From a bacterium (lineage in GTDB: Bacteria; Pseudomonadota; Alphaproteobacteria; Acetobacterales; Acetobacteraceae): a stretch of 64,000 nucleotides of DNA. The notes beneath the pieces were generated by a model. That model saw only the letters and a list, made by a program, of their open reading frames with translations. It had not been told where the DNA came from and searched no databases. Shown piece after piece: positions 25,305-32,779 of the stretch; the first letter of the stretch is position 1; every line of letters begins with the position of its first letter. The stretch is taken from positions 1 to 64,000 of the forward strand of contig JAMFRO010000069.1 of the NCBI GenBank assembly GCA_026224825.1, written 5' to 3'. The translations under genes and the position numbers were made by a program.

Positions 25305-26099
25305 ATGAATATTGATCTCACTGGCCGCAAGGCCGTCGTTACTGGGTCCACAGCAGGTATCGGCCGAGCCATTGCAGAAGGGCTGGGGCGCGCAGGCGCC
25401 GCGGTCGTGATCAACGGCCGCACCGAGAAGCGCGTCTCCACGGCGCTTCGGGAGCTTCGCGAACTCTTGCCAAAGGCGAAGTTTACCGGCGTCATCGCAG
25501 ATCTTGCGACCCCGAAAGGCGCGGCGGACTTGTTCGCGCAGGCGCCGGATGCGGACATTCTCGTCAACAATGTGGGTACTGGGCGTCCGAAGTCCTTCTT
25601 CGAAATTGAGGACAGCGAGTGGATCGATCTCTTCGAACTTAACGTCATGAGCGGTATTCGCGCCTCCCGCCACTATGTGCCAAACATGACGAAGCGCGGC
25701 TGGGGGCGCGTCGTCTTCATCAGTAGCGAGTCCGCGCTTGCCATCCCCAAGGACATGATCGACTACGCTACGACCAAGACCGCTCAGCTCGCCATTGCGA
25801 GGGGCTTGGCCGAGGTGGTCGGCGGAACGGGGGTCACCGTTAATTCGGTTCTCCCTGGTCCGACAAATTCGGAGATCATGGGTGGTTGGGCGCAGGCGAA
25901 CGCAGATGCGCAAGGCATTACGCGTGAGGAAGCCGAGCAGCAGTTCCTGAAAACGAATCGCCCGACCACGCTCCTCAATCGCTTCGCGACAACCGAAGAA
26001 GTCGCAAACCTAGTCGTCTATGTCTGCTCGGAGCAGGCGTCGGCGACAACAGGCACTTCCTTGCGTGTCGACGGCGGTGTCGTTCGGACAATTGCATAG
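25305..26099 (+). CDS. Short-chain dehydrogenase/reductase (FabG-like)
   Basis: 264 aa. TGSTAGIGRAIAEGLGRAG near residue 14, DILVNNVGTGRPKSF near residue 84, catalytic Ser in VVFISSESALAIPKD, Tyr-Lys in DYATTKTAQ near residue 151, and C-terminal TGTSLRVDGGVVRT typical of complete classical SDRs. AAGGAATGGTGTC precedes ATG 25305. It is paired with the divergent LysR gene. The NNVG variant for NNAG is common in this subgroup. Substrate unknown. Confidence 0.9.
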   Translation: MNIDLTGRKAVVTGSTAGIGRAIAEGLGRAGAAVVINGRTEKRVSTALRELRELLPKAKFTGVIADLATPKGAADLFAQAPDADILVNNVGTGRPKSFFEIEDSEWIDLFELNVMSGIRASRHYVPNMTKRGWGRVVFISSESALAIPKDMIDYATTKTAQLAIARGLAEVVGGTGVTVNSVLPGPTNSEIMGGWAQANADAQGITREEAEQQFLKTNRPTTLLNRFATTEEVANLVVYVCSEQASATTGTSLRVDGGVVRTIA

Positions 26100-26438
26100 G
26101 GCGCCCGCTTTTTCACTCGCTCAACGCGGCCTCGGGAAGGGCCAAACTATCGGTTCCTTCCCGGAGTAGACGACAGCCCCAAGTTGAATGTGCCTGCATT
26201 TGTACGAGTATTTCCACTCCAAAATAGCCGCCCAGAGTTGCCTTAATCGCGCCGACCGGTTGGTCCATGGTGACACGAATGTCGACGATCCTCGCCTTAG
26301 GGTCGATGGTCCGCGTCCCTTGGCCGAACTCAGCCGGATGGTGATCGGCTCAGTTCGACCCGTTGCGGCCCCTGACGAGTGGCAGCTTCGGAGCAGTCAA
26401 TTTTAGGGCACTCTCGATCAATGTTTATCCACCACCCC
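26100..26438. other. Gap without a recognisable gene
   Basis: About 340 bp between the SDR stop and the convergent LysR stop. Short frames on both strands lack protein character. I see no strong terminator; the region looks like worn accessory DNA. Confidence 0.5.
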
Positions 26439-27344
26439 TCATTCCAGATACGGCGTCAGCACAACTTCGATCCATTTCATGAATGCGCGGACTCGACGCG
26501 ACAGATTGCTCCGATGAGCTACGACGAGGGACACGGCGAGCGCCCGGCGACGAGAATCGGGCATAACCTCCACAAGCGCTCCATTCTCCAGGTATCGGCC
26601 AATCCCCAAGAGTGGCGCCTGAATCAGGCCGAGGCCGGCGAGGGCAGCGGCTTCGTAGGTCTGCGCGTTGTTGACGTGTAGCGTACCCGGCAACTGAAGC
26701 GTCGCGTAGCTGTCGCCGTCCGGATATTCCCATCCATAAGGTCTTGAGCCGAGCATCGTCGAAAAATGAATTGCTTGATGTTCGTGACGCTGGAGATCTC
26801 CTATCGATCGAGGCACGCCATAGCGCGCCAGATAGACGGGACTGGCAGCGTTGACCATGCGCAACAGGCCCAGTGGGCGGGCAATCAGCGTCTCGTCCCG
26901 TATGGGTCCAAGCCGCAACACGCAGTCGAACCCCTCTTGAACCAGATCGACTTGCCGATCCGTACTCGACACCTCCAGCTCCAACTCGGGATGAGTCGCC
27001 ATGAACTCCGGCAAGGCTGGCATGACCGTGGTGCGCGCCACCTCGGACGGAAGATCCACCCGTAGACGCCCGCGAAGTGCCACGTGCTCGCCTGCGAACA
27101 TCGAGTGCAGGTCATCGACTTCAGCAAGCAGATCGCGGGCGCGCGCATGAAACGCACGTCCGTCCTCTGTCAACTGCACGCTCCGCGTCGTCCGGTGCAG
27201 GAGTCTGACACCGACATCTTCTTCCAGCTTCCGCACCGCCGTTGAGGCCCTGCCCTTTTGGATGCCCAGGCTATCGGCCGCGTGGGTGAAGCTCCCCATT
27301 TCCGCTACCGTTATGAATATGAGGATGGGTTCGAGATTCTGCAT
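26439..27344 (-). CDS. LysR-family transcriptional regulator
   Basis: 301 aa. HTH segment LIFITVAEMGSFTHAADSLG and QKGRASTAVRKLEEDVGVRL, with an effector domain of the AaeR-like group (PVYLARYGVPRSIGDLQRHE). Start at 27344 (MQNLEP) has GAGG 7 nt upstream; an ATG at 27359 is less likely. It is divergent from a DoxX-like plus NmrA-like pair and probably controls it. Confidence 0.9.
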   Translation of the reverse strand: MQNLEPILIFITVAEMGSFTHAADSLGIQKGRASTAVRKLEEDVGVRLLHRTTRSVQLTEDGRAFHARARDLLAEVDDLHSMFAGEHVALRGRLRVDLPSEVARTTVMPALPEFMATHPELELEVSSTDRQVDLVQEGFDCVLRLGPIRDETLIARPLGLLRMVNAASPVYLARYGVPRSIGDLQRHEHQAIHFSTMLGSRPYGWEYPDGDSYATLQLPGTLHVNNAQTYEAAALAGLGLIQAPLLGIGRYLENGALVEVMPDSRRRALAVSLVVAHRSNLSRRVRAFMKWIEVVLTPYLE

Positions 27345-27378
27345 TTCGTGCCTCGGCATTGTTTACCAAAGAGAGAAC

Positions 27379-27410
27379 AGTGTGTTCATTTTATCGGTGT
27401 TTATCACACT
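27379..27410. promoter_or_regulatory. Inverted repeat in the lysR-doxX divergent region
   Basis: AGTGTG (27379-27384) and CACACT (27405-27410) form an inverted repeat around an A+T-rich centre between the divergent genes. It could hold the LysR site and overlapping promoters; the evidence is symmetry and position only. Confidence 0.3.
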
Positions 27411-27461
27411 CAAGAGAAACAGTAAGCCTCAAAATCAGATGACCCCATCGGAGAACGACAA

Positions 27462-27884
27462 ATGTTCAAAACCATGAACCTGCATCACGTGCCTGAAGCT
27501 ATAACCTTGCATCGCAGCCTGTGGGCCGGCCGGATCATGAGCGCGATTGTCGTTATCACTCTGGTGGCAGATGGGACCATTCAGCTTTTCGTGCCGGCAC
27601 AGATCGCGAGCGTGTTGCAGGAAACCGGGTTCGCGATGGACCTGACCCGTATCGTGGGTCCGATCCTACTCGCCTGCGCCATCCTTTACGCCATCCCGGC
27701 CACCACCGTCCTCGGCGCGATCCTGGTGACGGGCTATCTGGGAGGTGCCATCTGCGCCCATGTCCGCATTGGTGAGTTGGGGTCGCCGCCGGAGATCATT
27801 TCCCTGCTTCTGGGCGCGATGACATGGGGCGGCCTCTACGCGCGCGATCCCCGTATCCGGGCCATTCTGCCGCTTATTCGTTGA
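27462..27884 (+). CDS. DoxX-like membrane protein
   Basis: 140 aa, four predicted helices (ISAIVVITLVADGTIQLF-like first helix after LWAGRIM, then VGPILLACAILYAIPATTVL, GAILVTGYLGGAICAHVRIG and LLLGAMTWGGLYAR). The TGYLGGAICAHVR segment is characteristic of the DoxX-like family. GGAGAACGACAA precedes the ATG. It is followed 44 nt later by an NmrA-like gene, a frequent LysR-regulated pairing in Burkholderiaceae, possibly for electrophile or quinone stress (inference). Confidence 0.82.
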   Translation: MFKTMNLHHVPEAITLHRSLWAGRIMSAIVVITLVADGTIQLFVPAQIASVLQETGFAMDLTRIVGPILLACAILYAIPATTVLGAILVTGYLGGAICAHVRIGELGSPPEIISLLLGAMTWGGLYARDPRIRAILPLIR

Positions 27885-27928
27885 ACAAACAGGGCAGTCC
27901 TCTGTCCCTCAACATCAGGAGCAAACAC

Positions 27929-28801
27929 ATGTTTTTAGTAATGGGAATCACGGGACAAGTTGGCGGCGCAACGGCAAAACATCTGTTGGCGCACGGCAAA
28001 AAGGTGCGCGCGCTCGTCCGCAATCGCGAGAAGGCGGCTAACTGGGCGAACCAGGGCGTGGAACTGGTCGATGGCGATTGGAATGATCCGGCAGCCATCG
28101 CGCAAGCGCTCAAAGGCGTCGAAGGCGCGTTCGTCATGTTGCCTTCTGTCTGGGCGCCGTCGCCCGATTACAAAGAAGCCAAAGGCGTGATCGCAAACTA
28201 TGTCGAAGCGCTCACCAGGGCACCGCCGCCGCGCGTGGTAGCACTTTCGTCGATGGGTGCGAACAGAGCCAGCGGGCTCGGGATGATCACGGCCTTGTCG
28301 CTTCTGGAGCAAGGTTTTCGCGACCTGACATCCCCAACCGCATTTGTGCGCGCAGGCGGATTTTTCGAAAATTTTCTTTACGGCCTGCACGTCGCAAAGA
28401 GCGGCACATTGCCGGTCTACTACAATCCCACAAACCGGAAATCGACCATGGTCGCGACGAACGACATCGGCGCGGAGGTCGCAACCCTTTTGAGCGGGCC
28501 AGCCTGGTCAGGGCAGCGCGTCGTAGAGCTTGGTTCGATGGTCAGCGCGGATGAAGTCGCCGCGCAATTGGGTGAGGTCTTGAGGCTCGACGTGAAAGCC
28601 TTTGCGATCCCGCGCGAAGGGTGGGCGGGGTCGTTCGAGCAGCTTGGCATTCCGAAGGGCCACACCGGACCAGCCGAGGAAATGTATGAGGCCGTGAACG
28701 CGGGATGGATGGACCTCGGAGCTGCGCCTATGGAGCACGTAGCGGGTACGACGTCCGCACGCGATGTATTTGAGACCGTACAGAACACCGCCAAGGCGTA
28801 A
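27929..28801 (+). CDS. NmrA-like NAD(P)-binding protein
   Basis: 290 aa. The N-terminal nucleotide-binding motif VMGITGQVGGATAKHLLAHG is followed by VRALVRN, GDWNDPAAIAQALKGVEGAF and VRAGGFFENF, typical of atypical SDRs of the NmrA/QOR2 group, which sense NADP(H) or reduce quinones. AGGAGCAAACAC precedes ATG 27929; the frame is open upstream but overlaps the DoxX-like gene. It is the last recognisable gene of block A, followed by a hairpin. Confidence 0.88.
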   Translation: MFLVMGITGQVGGATAKHLLAHGKKVRALVRNREKAANWANQGVELVDGDWNDPAAIAQALKGVEGAFVMLPSVWAPSPDYKEAKGVIANYVEALTRAPPPRVVALSSMGANRASGLGMITALSLLEQGFRDLTSPTAFVRAGGFFENFLYGLHVAKSGTLPVYYNPTNRKSTMVATNDIGAEVATLLSGPAWSGQRVVELGSMVSADEVAAQLGEVLRLDVKAFAIPREGWAGSFEQLGIPKGHTGPAEEMYEAVNAGWMDLGAAPMEHVAGTTSARDVFETVQNTAKA

Positions 28802-28831
28802 GTTCGGCACGGGCCAGGCAACAAACGGAAC

Positions 28832-28873
28832 CCGCCCGCTATCCGCGTCTTTCATTCCAAAGCGGACGGGCGG
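28832..28873 (+). terminator. Hairpin after the NmrA-like gene
   Basis: CCGCCCG (28832-28838) pairs with CGGGCGG (28867-28873), and an inner CCGC (28843-28846) with GCGG (28862-28865). There is no T run, so it may be a Rho-assisted or weak terminator. It marks the right end of the block A transcript. Confidence 0.45.
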
Positions 28874-28940
28874 CTCTCGGTCCGATCCCGTCCGGGAAAA
28901 GAGAGTCATCCACCATTTTCGCGCTTTTTCAAAAACCTGC
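28874..28940. other. Junction between the two sequence blocks
   Basis: To the left, all genes look Burkholderiaceae-like; to the right, they look alphaproteobacterial, with higher G+C, shorter spacers and different dispersed repeats. These 67 bp contain no integrase site, tRNA end, insertion sequence or long repeat that I can see. The exact breakpoint cannot be placed by eye. Confidence 0.5.
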
Positions 28941-30266
28941 TTACTTCCTAAACCGCAACACTTTCCCTTCTGGCTCGCCCGGTACCGTCCCTTCAAACAT
29001 CACCACCTTGCCACGAATAATCGTAGCCATGGGCCATGCCGTGCATTGCGTACCTGCAAACGGTGTCCAACCACACTGGCTGGCGATCATCGAATTTTCG
29101 ATTTTCTTCCTGGCTTTCATATCGACCACCGAAAAATCCGCATCGTAGCCGGCGGCGATGCGCCCCTTTCCGACGGCGCCATAAATGCGCGCTGGGCCGG
29201 CGGACATGAGGTCGACGAGGCGCAGGAGCGAGAGGCGGCCGGCGTTTACCTGGGTGAGCATGAGGGGGAGCAGGGTCTGCACGCCGGTGAGGCCGGAGTG
29301 GCAGGTGGGCCAGGGGCGTTCCTTGGATTCGCGGGAGTGCGGGGCGTGGTCGGAGGCGATGGTATCGGCGGTGCCATCGGCGATGGCGGCCCAGGCGGCG
29401 TTGACATGCTCCTGGGAGCGGATGGGCGGGTTCATCACCGCGTAGCCGCCGAGGCGCTCATAGGCTTCGGGGCCGATTTGCAGCAGGTGGTTCACCAGCA
29501 CTTCGGCGGAGATGATGTCCTTGTTGTCGCGGATGAAGGCGAACTCGTCGATTGTTGAAACATGCAGTATATGCGCGCGCTTATTGGTTTTGCGCGCGAG
29601 CGTGGTAACGCGGCGGGTGCCGAGTGCGGCGCATTCCGGGTCGCGCCATTCGGCGTGGGAGGCATAGGGGTCGCCTACGGAGAAACGGGATTTGCGTTCC
29701 CGCAACCGGTATTCGTCCTCGGCGTGGAAGGCGACGAGATGGCGCGAACCGCGCAGTACACGTTCGATGCTGGCGTCGTCCTCCACCAGCAGATCGCCGG
29801 TGGAGGAGCCGGCGAAGACTTTGACCGCGCACACGCCGGGCATGTCCTCCAGCGCGCCGACACCATCTGCATTTTCCTTGGTGGCACCTACGTAAAAGCC
29901 GAAATCGCAATAGGTGTGGCCGGGGATGTAGTCGTATTTCAGTTTCACCGTTGCCTCATCCACCGTGGGCGGTTTGGTGTTGGGCATGTCCAGTGCCGTG
30001 GTCACACCGCCCAGCACCGCGGCGAGCGAGCCGGAGCGCATGTCCTCCACGCCGGGAATGCCGCCTTCGCCGCCATCGCGGAAATGCACATGCGGGTCGA
30101 TGATGCCGGGCAGCACATGCAGGCCGGCGGCGTTGAAAGCCTCCTGCGCCACCCCAAGGTTTTTACCGATGGCGGCGATCTTGCCGGCGCGTACGCCGAT
30201 ATCGGCCTCCACCTCGCCCCAGGGCAGGACGATTGTACCGTTTTCGATGATCAGATCGTAGCTCAT
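28941..30266 (-). CDS. Dihydroorotase-type amidohydrolase
   Basis: 441 aa. Metal-dependent cyclic amidohydrolase: DPHVHFRDGG (about residue 57) gives the first metal His pair, KVFAGSSTGDLL (about 150) a carboxylated-Lys site, LHVSTIDE further His, and ASDHAPHSRESK the catalytic Asp region. Class I dihydroorotase (N-carbamoyl-aspartate to dihydroorotate, pyrimidine synthesis) is the best call; allantoinase or hydantoinase relatives are alternatives. ATG at 30266 overlaps the upstream gene's stop as ATGA, so the two are translationally coupled. Confidence 0.85.
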   Translation of the reverse strand: MSYDLIIENGTIVLPWGEVEADIGVRAGKIAAIGKNLGVAQEAFNAAGLHVLPGIIDPHVHFRDGGEGGIPGVEDMRSGSLAAVLGGVTTALDMPNTKPPTVDEATVKLKYDYIPGHTYCDFGFYVGATKENADGVGALEDMPGVCAVKVFAGSSTGDLLVEDDASIERVLRGSRHLVAFHAEDEYRLRERKSRFSVGDPYASHAEWRDPECAALGTRRVTTLARKTNKRAHILHVSTIDEFAFIRDNKDIISAEVLVNHLLQIGPEAYERLGGYAVMNPPIRSQEHVNAAWAAIADGTADTIASDHAPHSRESKERPWPTCHSGLTGVQTLLPLMLTQVNAGRLSLLRLVDLMSAGPARIYGAVGKGRIAAGYDADFSVVDMKARKKIENSMIASQCGWTPFAGTQCTAWPMATIIRGKVVMFEGTVPGEPEGKVLRFRK

Positions 30267-31180
30267 GTGGTCACCTTTATATCGAGCAGAGAACACGCCG
30301 CTTCCAGCACGGCGTCAATATTCAGCCCCGCCATGGGGGCATCGCCCTCGGGGCCGGGTGCGGTGGCAATGGCGGTGCGCAAGCCGGCGGGGGCGTATTC
30401 GCTGGCCTTGGAGCGGCCGAACAGGCCGAGGGTGGGCGTGCCGGCGGCGGCGGCCAGATGCATCAGCCCGGAATCATTGCCGATGAAGATTTTTGCGCCG
30501 CGCAGGCAGGCGGCGGCCTCCGGGAGGGAGAGGTTGCCAACCAGGTTGATGGCGTCCGGGAGGGCGGCCAGCACAGGTGCCGCGCGGCGCGCTTCAGCCT
30601 CACCAGGGCCGCCGAAAATAGCAGGGCGGGCGCCGGGGATGTTTGCCGCCAGCGCGTGATAAAGTTCCACGAAACGCGCGGGCGGCCAGATCTTGCCGTC
30701 CCAATTGGCGGTGGGGCCCAGGGCGATGAGCGGGGCGATGAGCGGGGCGCCGCCGAGCAGTTCAGCCGCTTTGGCGTCATCCTCAGGGCCGGTCCAGGCC
30801 ACGGGGAGCGGTGCGGGCGTAAAACCGAAGGCATCGGCGAGCTGCACATAGCGCCGCCCCGGCCGCCGGCCGCCGCGCAGGATTTTGCGGCGCCTGGTGG
30901 CCAGAAACAGCGAAATCCCGGAGCCGCGTACATCCACCACCAGATCCCACAGATGCGGCGCGGTTTTCCCCCAGAGTTTGAGCCAGTGCAGGTCGAACCG
31001 CTCCTTCTCGAACACGATCAGCCGCTCCAGCGCCGGAAAACGGGTAAAAACCCCCTCCGCCACCGTGCCGCAGGCGATGGTGAAGCGTGCCGCCGGGTAA
31101 TCCAGCCGCAGCCGCTCTAAAATGCCGCAGGAGATCACGGCGTCGCCGATGCGGGAGGAGGTGATGAAGAGAATACGCAT
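30263..31180 (-). CDS. GT9-family heptosyltransferase-like glycosyltransferase
   Basis: 305 aa. N-terminal MRILFITSSRIGDAVISCGI, GPTANWDGKIWPPARFVEL in the middle, and C-terminal GNDSGLMHLAAAAGTPTLGL that holds the conserved D-S-G-x-x-H-x-A-A motif of ADP-heptose:LPS heptosyltransferases. It probably transfers a sugar to lipopolysaccharide core at the cytoplasmic face. The start at 31180 is preferred over 31192. The gene is divergent from ygfZ and coupled to the dihydroorotase, an unusual partner. Confidence 0.85.
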   Translation of the reverse strand: MRILFITSSRIGDAVISCGILERLRLDYPAARFTIACGTVAEGVFTRFPALERLIVFEKERFDLHWLKLWGKTAPHLWDLVVDVRGSGISLFLATRRRKILRGGRRPGRRYVQLADAFGFTPAPLPVAWTGPEDDAKAAELLGGAPLIAPLIALGPTANWDGKIWPPARFVELYHALAANIPGARPAIFGGPGEAEARRAAPVLAALPDAINLVGNLSLPEAAACLRGAKIFIGNDSGLMHLAAAAGTPTLGLFGRSKASEYAPAGLRTAIATAPGPEGDAPMAGLNIDAVLEAACSLLDIKVTT

Positions 31181-31260
31181 GCTGGGCCGCATCTAGCCGG
31201 TTTGGGGCCCTGCGCAAAACGGGCTTGCCCTGATCCGGTGTGCAGCCCATCTTCCCCGCC

Positions 31261-32064
31261 ATGACGAAACTGGCGCATCTATCCCAACGCGGTGTTATTG
31301 CTGTCACCGGTGCCGACCGTGTGGCTTTCCTGAACGGGCTTGTCAGCAATGAGGTGAGCAATGCCGCGCCGGGCCGGGCGGTCTGGGCGGCGATACTGAC
31401 GCCGCAGGGCAAATACCTCTCGGATTTCTTCATTTTCGCCACGGCGGAGGCGCTGCTGCTGGATATTCCGGCGGCGGATATCGCGGGCCTGATGCCGAAA
31501 TTGCGGCGCTTCAAATTGCGCGCGGTGGTGGAGCTGGCGGATGCCTCGGCGCAATACGGCGTGTATGCGGCATGGGACGGCGCGCCGCCGGCGGGGTTGA
31601 GTGCGCCCGATCCGCGCCTGCCCGAGGCCGGGTACCGGCTGCTGAGCGACACACCTCTTGAGACCAATGCCAGCGCCGATGAGTATGCGGCCCACCGCAT
31701 CGCCCTGGGCCTGCCCGATGGGCCGCCGGATCTGGAGGTGGATAAAACACTGCTGCTGGAGGCCGGGTTCGATGAGCTCTCGGGCGTGGCCTGGGACAAG
31801 GGCTGCTATATGGGCCAGGAACTGACGGCGCGCACAAAATATCGCGGGCTGGTCAAACGCCGGCTGGTGCCGGTGGCGCTGCGTGAGGCGGTAGCGCCCG
31901 GCACGCCGGTGCTGGCCGCCGGGGTGGAGGTGGGAAGTTTGCGCTCTACCGCGGGCCTGCTTGGCCTTGCCATGTTGCGGGTGGATGCGCTCGGCAAGGT
32001 GCTAACAGCGGGCGAAGCGCTGCTGACACCGCTTGTGCCCGGCTGGCTGCGCCTGCCGGGCTAG
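31261..32064 (+). CDS. ygfZ: Tetrahydrofolate-dependent Fe-S cluster assembly protein
   Basis: 267 aa. Belongs to the GcvT/YgfZ family: the hallmark K-G-C-Y-x-G-Q-E appears as KGCYMGQELTAR near residue 180, with N-terminal VTGADRVAFLNGLVSNEV. YgfZ binds folate and helps mature or repair Fe-S enzymes such as MiaB-type proteins. ATG at 31261 begins MTKLAHLSQRG; no clear SD is seen, so an upstream codon at 31240 or leaderless translation is possible. It is divergent from the GT9 gene. Confidence 0.88.
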   Translation: MTKLAHLSQRGVIAVTGADRVAFLNGLVSNEVSNAAPGRAVWAAILTPQGKYLSDFFIFATAEALLLDIPAADIAGLMPKLRRFKLRAVVELADASAQYGVYAAWDGAPPAGLSAPDPRLPEAGYRLLSDTPLETNASADEYAAHRIALGLPDGPPDLEVDKTLLLEAGFDELSGVAWDKGCYMGQELTARTKYRGLVKRRLVPVALREAVAPGTPVLAAGVEVGSLRSTAGLLGLAMLRVDALGKVLTAGEALLTPLVPGWLRLPG

Positions 32065-32109
32065 CGCAAATATCTAACATGCACCAATAAGATGTACACT
32101 TATTAATAT

Positions 32110-32136
32110 ATGCCCCGCTTAATATAAGCCGGGCAT
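32110..32136. terminator. Hairpin between convergent genes
   Basis: ATGCCCCGCTT pairs with AAGCCGGGCAT around AATAT, with one central mismatch. It sits between the ygfZ stop and the convergent small repeat protein, so it may terminate both. The flanks are A+T-rich. Confidence 0.45.
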
Positions 32137-32150
32137 GATACTAAGCGGCG

Positions 32151-32579
32151 TTAGCCGAGCAATGACCAGCCCTGCTTGGGCAGCCGGCCTTCGGTGAAGC
32201 CGTTGCGCTCGAAATGCTGCTGCCCGTTCTTGAAGGAACCGGATTTGATGGCGGCGGACACGTCGGGATATTCGGTCGTGTACCAGCTTTCATCCACACG
32301 TATTGGCGCCGGCAGGCGATTCTCAAAATAGCCGGCGCGGATGTAATGTTCGCGCGCGGATTTCACCGCCCCGGATTTCACTGCCGCACCAACATCCGGG
32401 TACCGTGCCAGATACCATTTTTCATCGACATTCACCCCGGTGAGGAGCGATTGCAATAATTCAAGGAGTTTGGATTCAAGCAACTCGACGTAATGCCCAT
32501 CCGGGCCGCCGGCGTCGCTGATCAGGTAATTATAGGACCGCAAAATAGACCTCGCAAAAATTGATAGACTAGCCGCCAA
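32151..32579 (-). CDS. Small protein with two YPDV repeats
   Basis: 142 aa. Two tandem units of about 42 aa: VDEKWYLARYPDVGAAVKSG and VDESWYTTEYPDVSAAIKSG, each followed by HYIRAGYFENRLP or HFERNGFTEGRLP. This repeat is met in alphaproteobacterial glycosyltransferases and calcium-binding exoproteins, where its role is unknown. It starts at TTG 32579 with AAGGA at good spacing. Divergent from the giant glycosyltransferase 200 bp away, it may act with it on surface glycans (inference). Confidence 0.7.
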   Translation of the reverse strand: MAASLSIFARSILRSYNYLISDAGGPDGHYVELLESKLLELLQSLLTGVNVDEKWYLARYPDVGAAVKSGAVKSAREHYIRAGYFENRLPAPIRVDESWYTTEYPDVSAAIKSGSFKNGQQHFERNGFTEGRLPKQGWSLLG

Positions 32580-32779
32580 GGTGTCCTTCGCAGACGCAGC
32601 ATTGTGCCATAGAGTCTGCCATTAAAGCCAGAGCCCATTGTACGCATTTAACAAAAAAATCTGTCACAATAGCTTGAGCGGATGCTGATGATGGTGAACA
32701 AATGACGTAATGTCAGCTACAATACTGTTAGTTAATGCGGTTGGCGGGCGTATACGGCGGATAACAAGCGGGGTTTTCG

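Noticed and set aside
28874-28940. Considered as a phage or integrative-element attachment site
   Set aside because: No tRNA 3' end, direct repeat or integrase was found nearby.
29562-30659. 365-aa plus-strand frame opposite the dihydroorotase and GT9 genes
   Set aside because: It is an antisense shadow of two well-recognised enzymes in G+C-rich DNA; the sequence is Gly/Val/Ala-rich with no domain.
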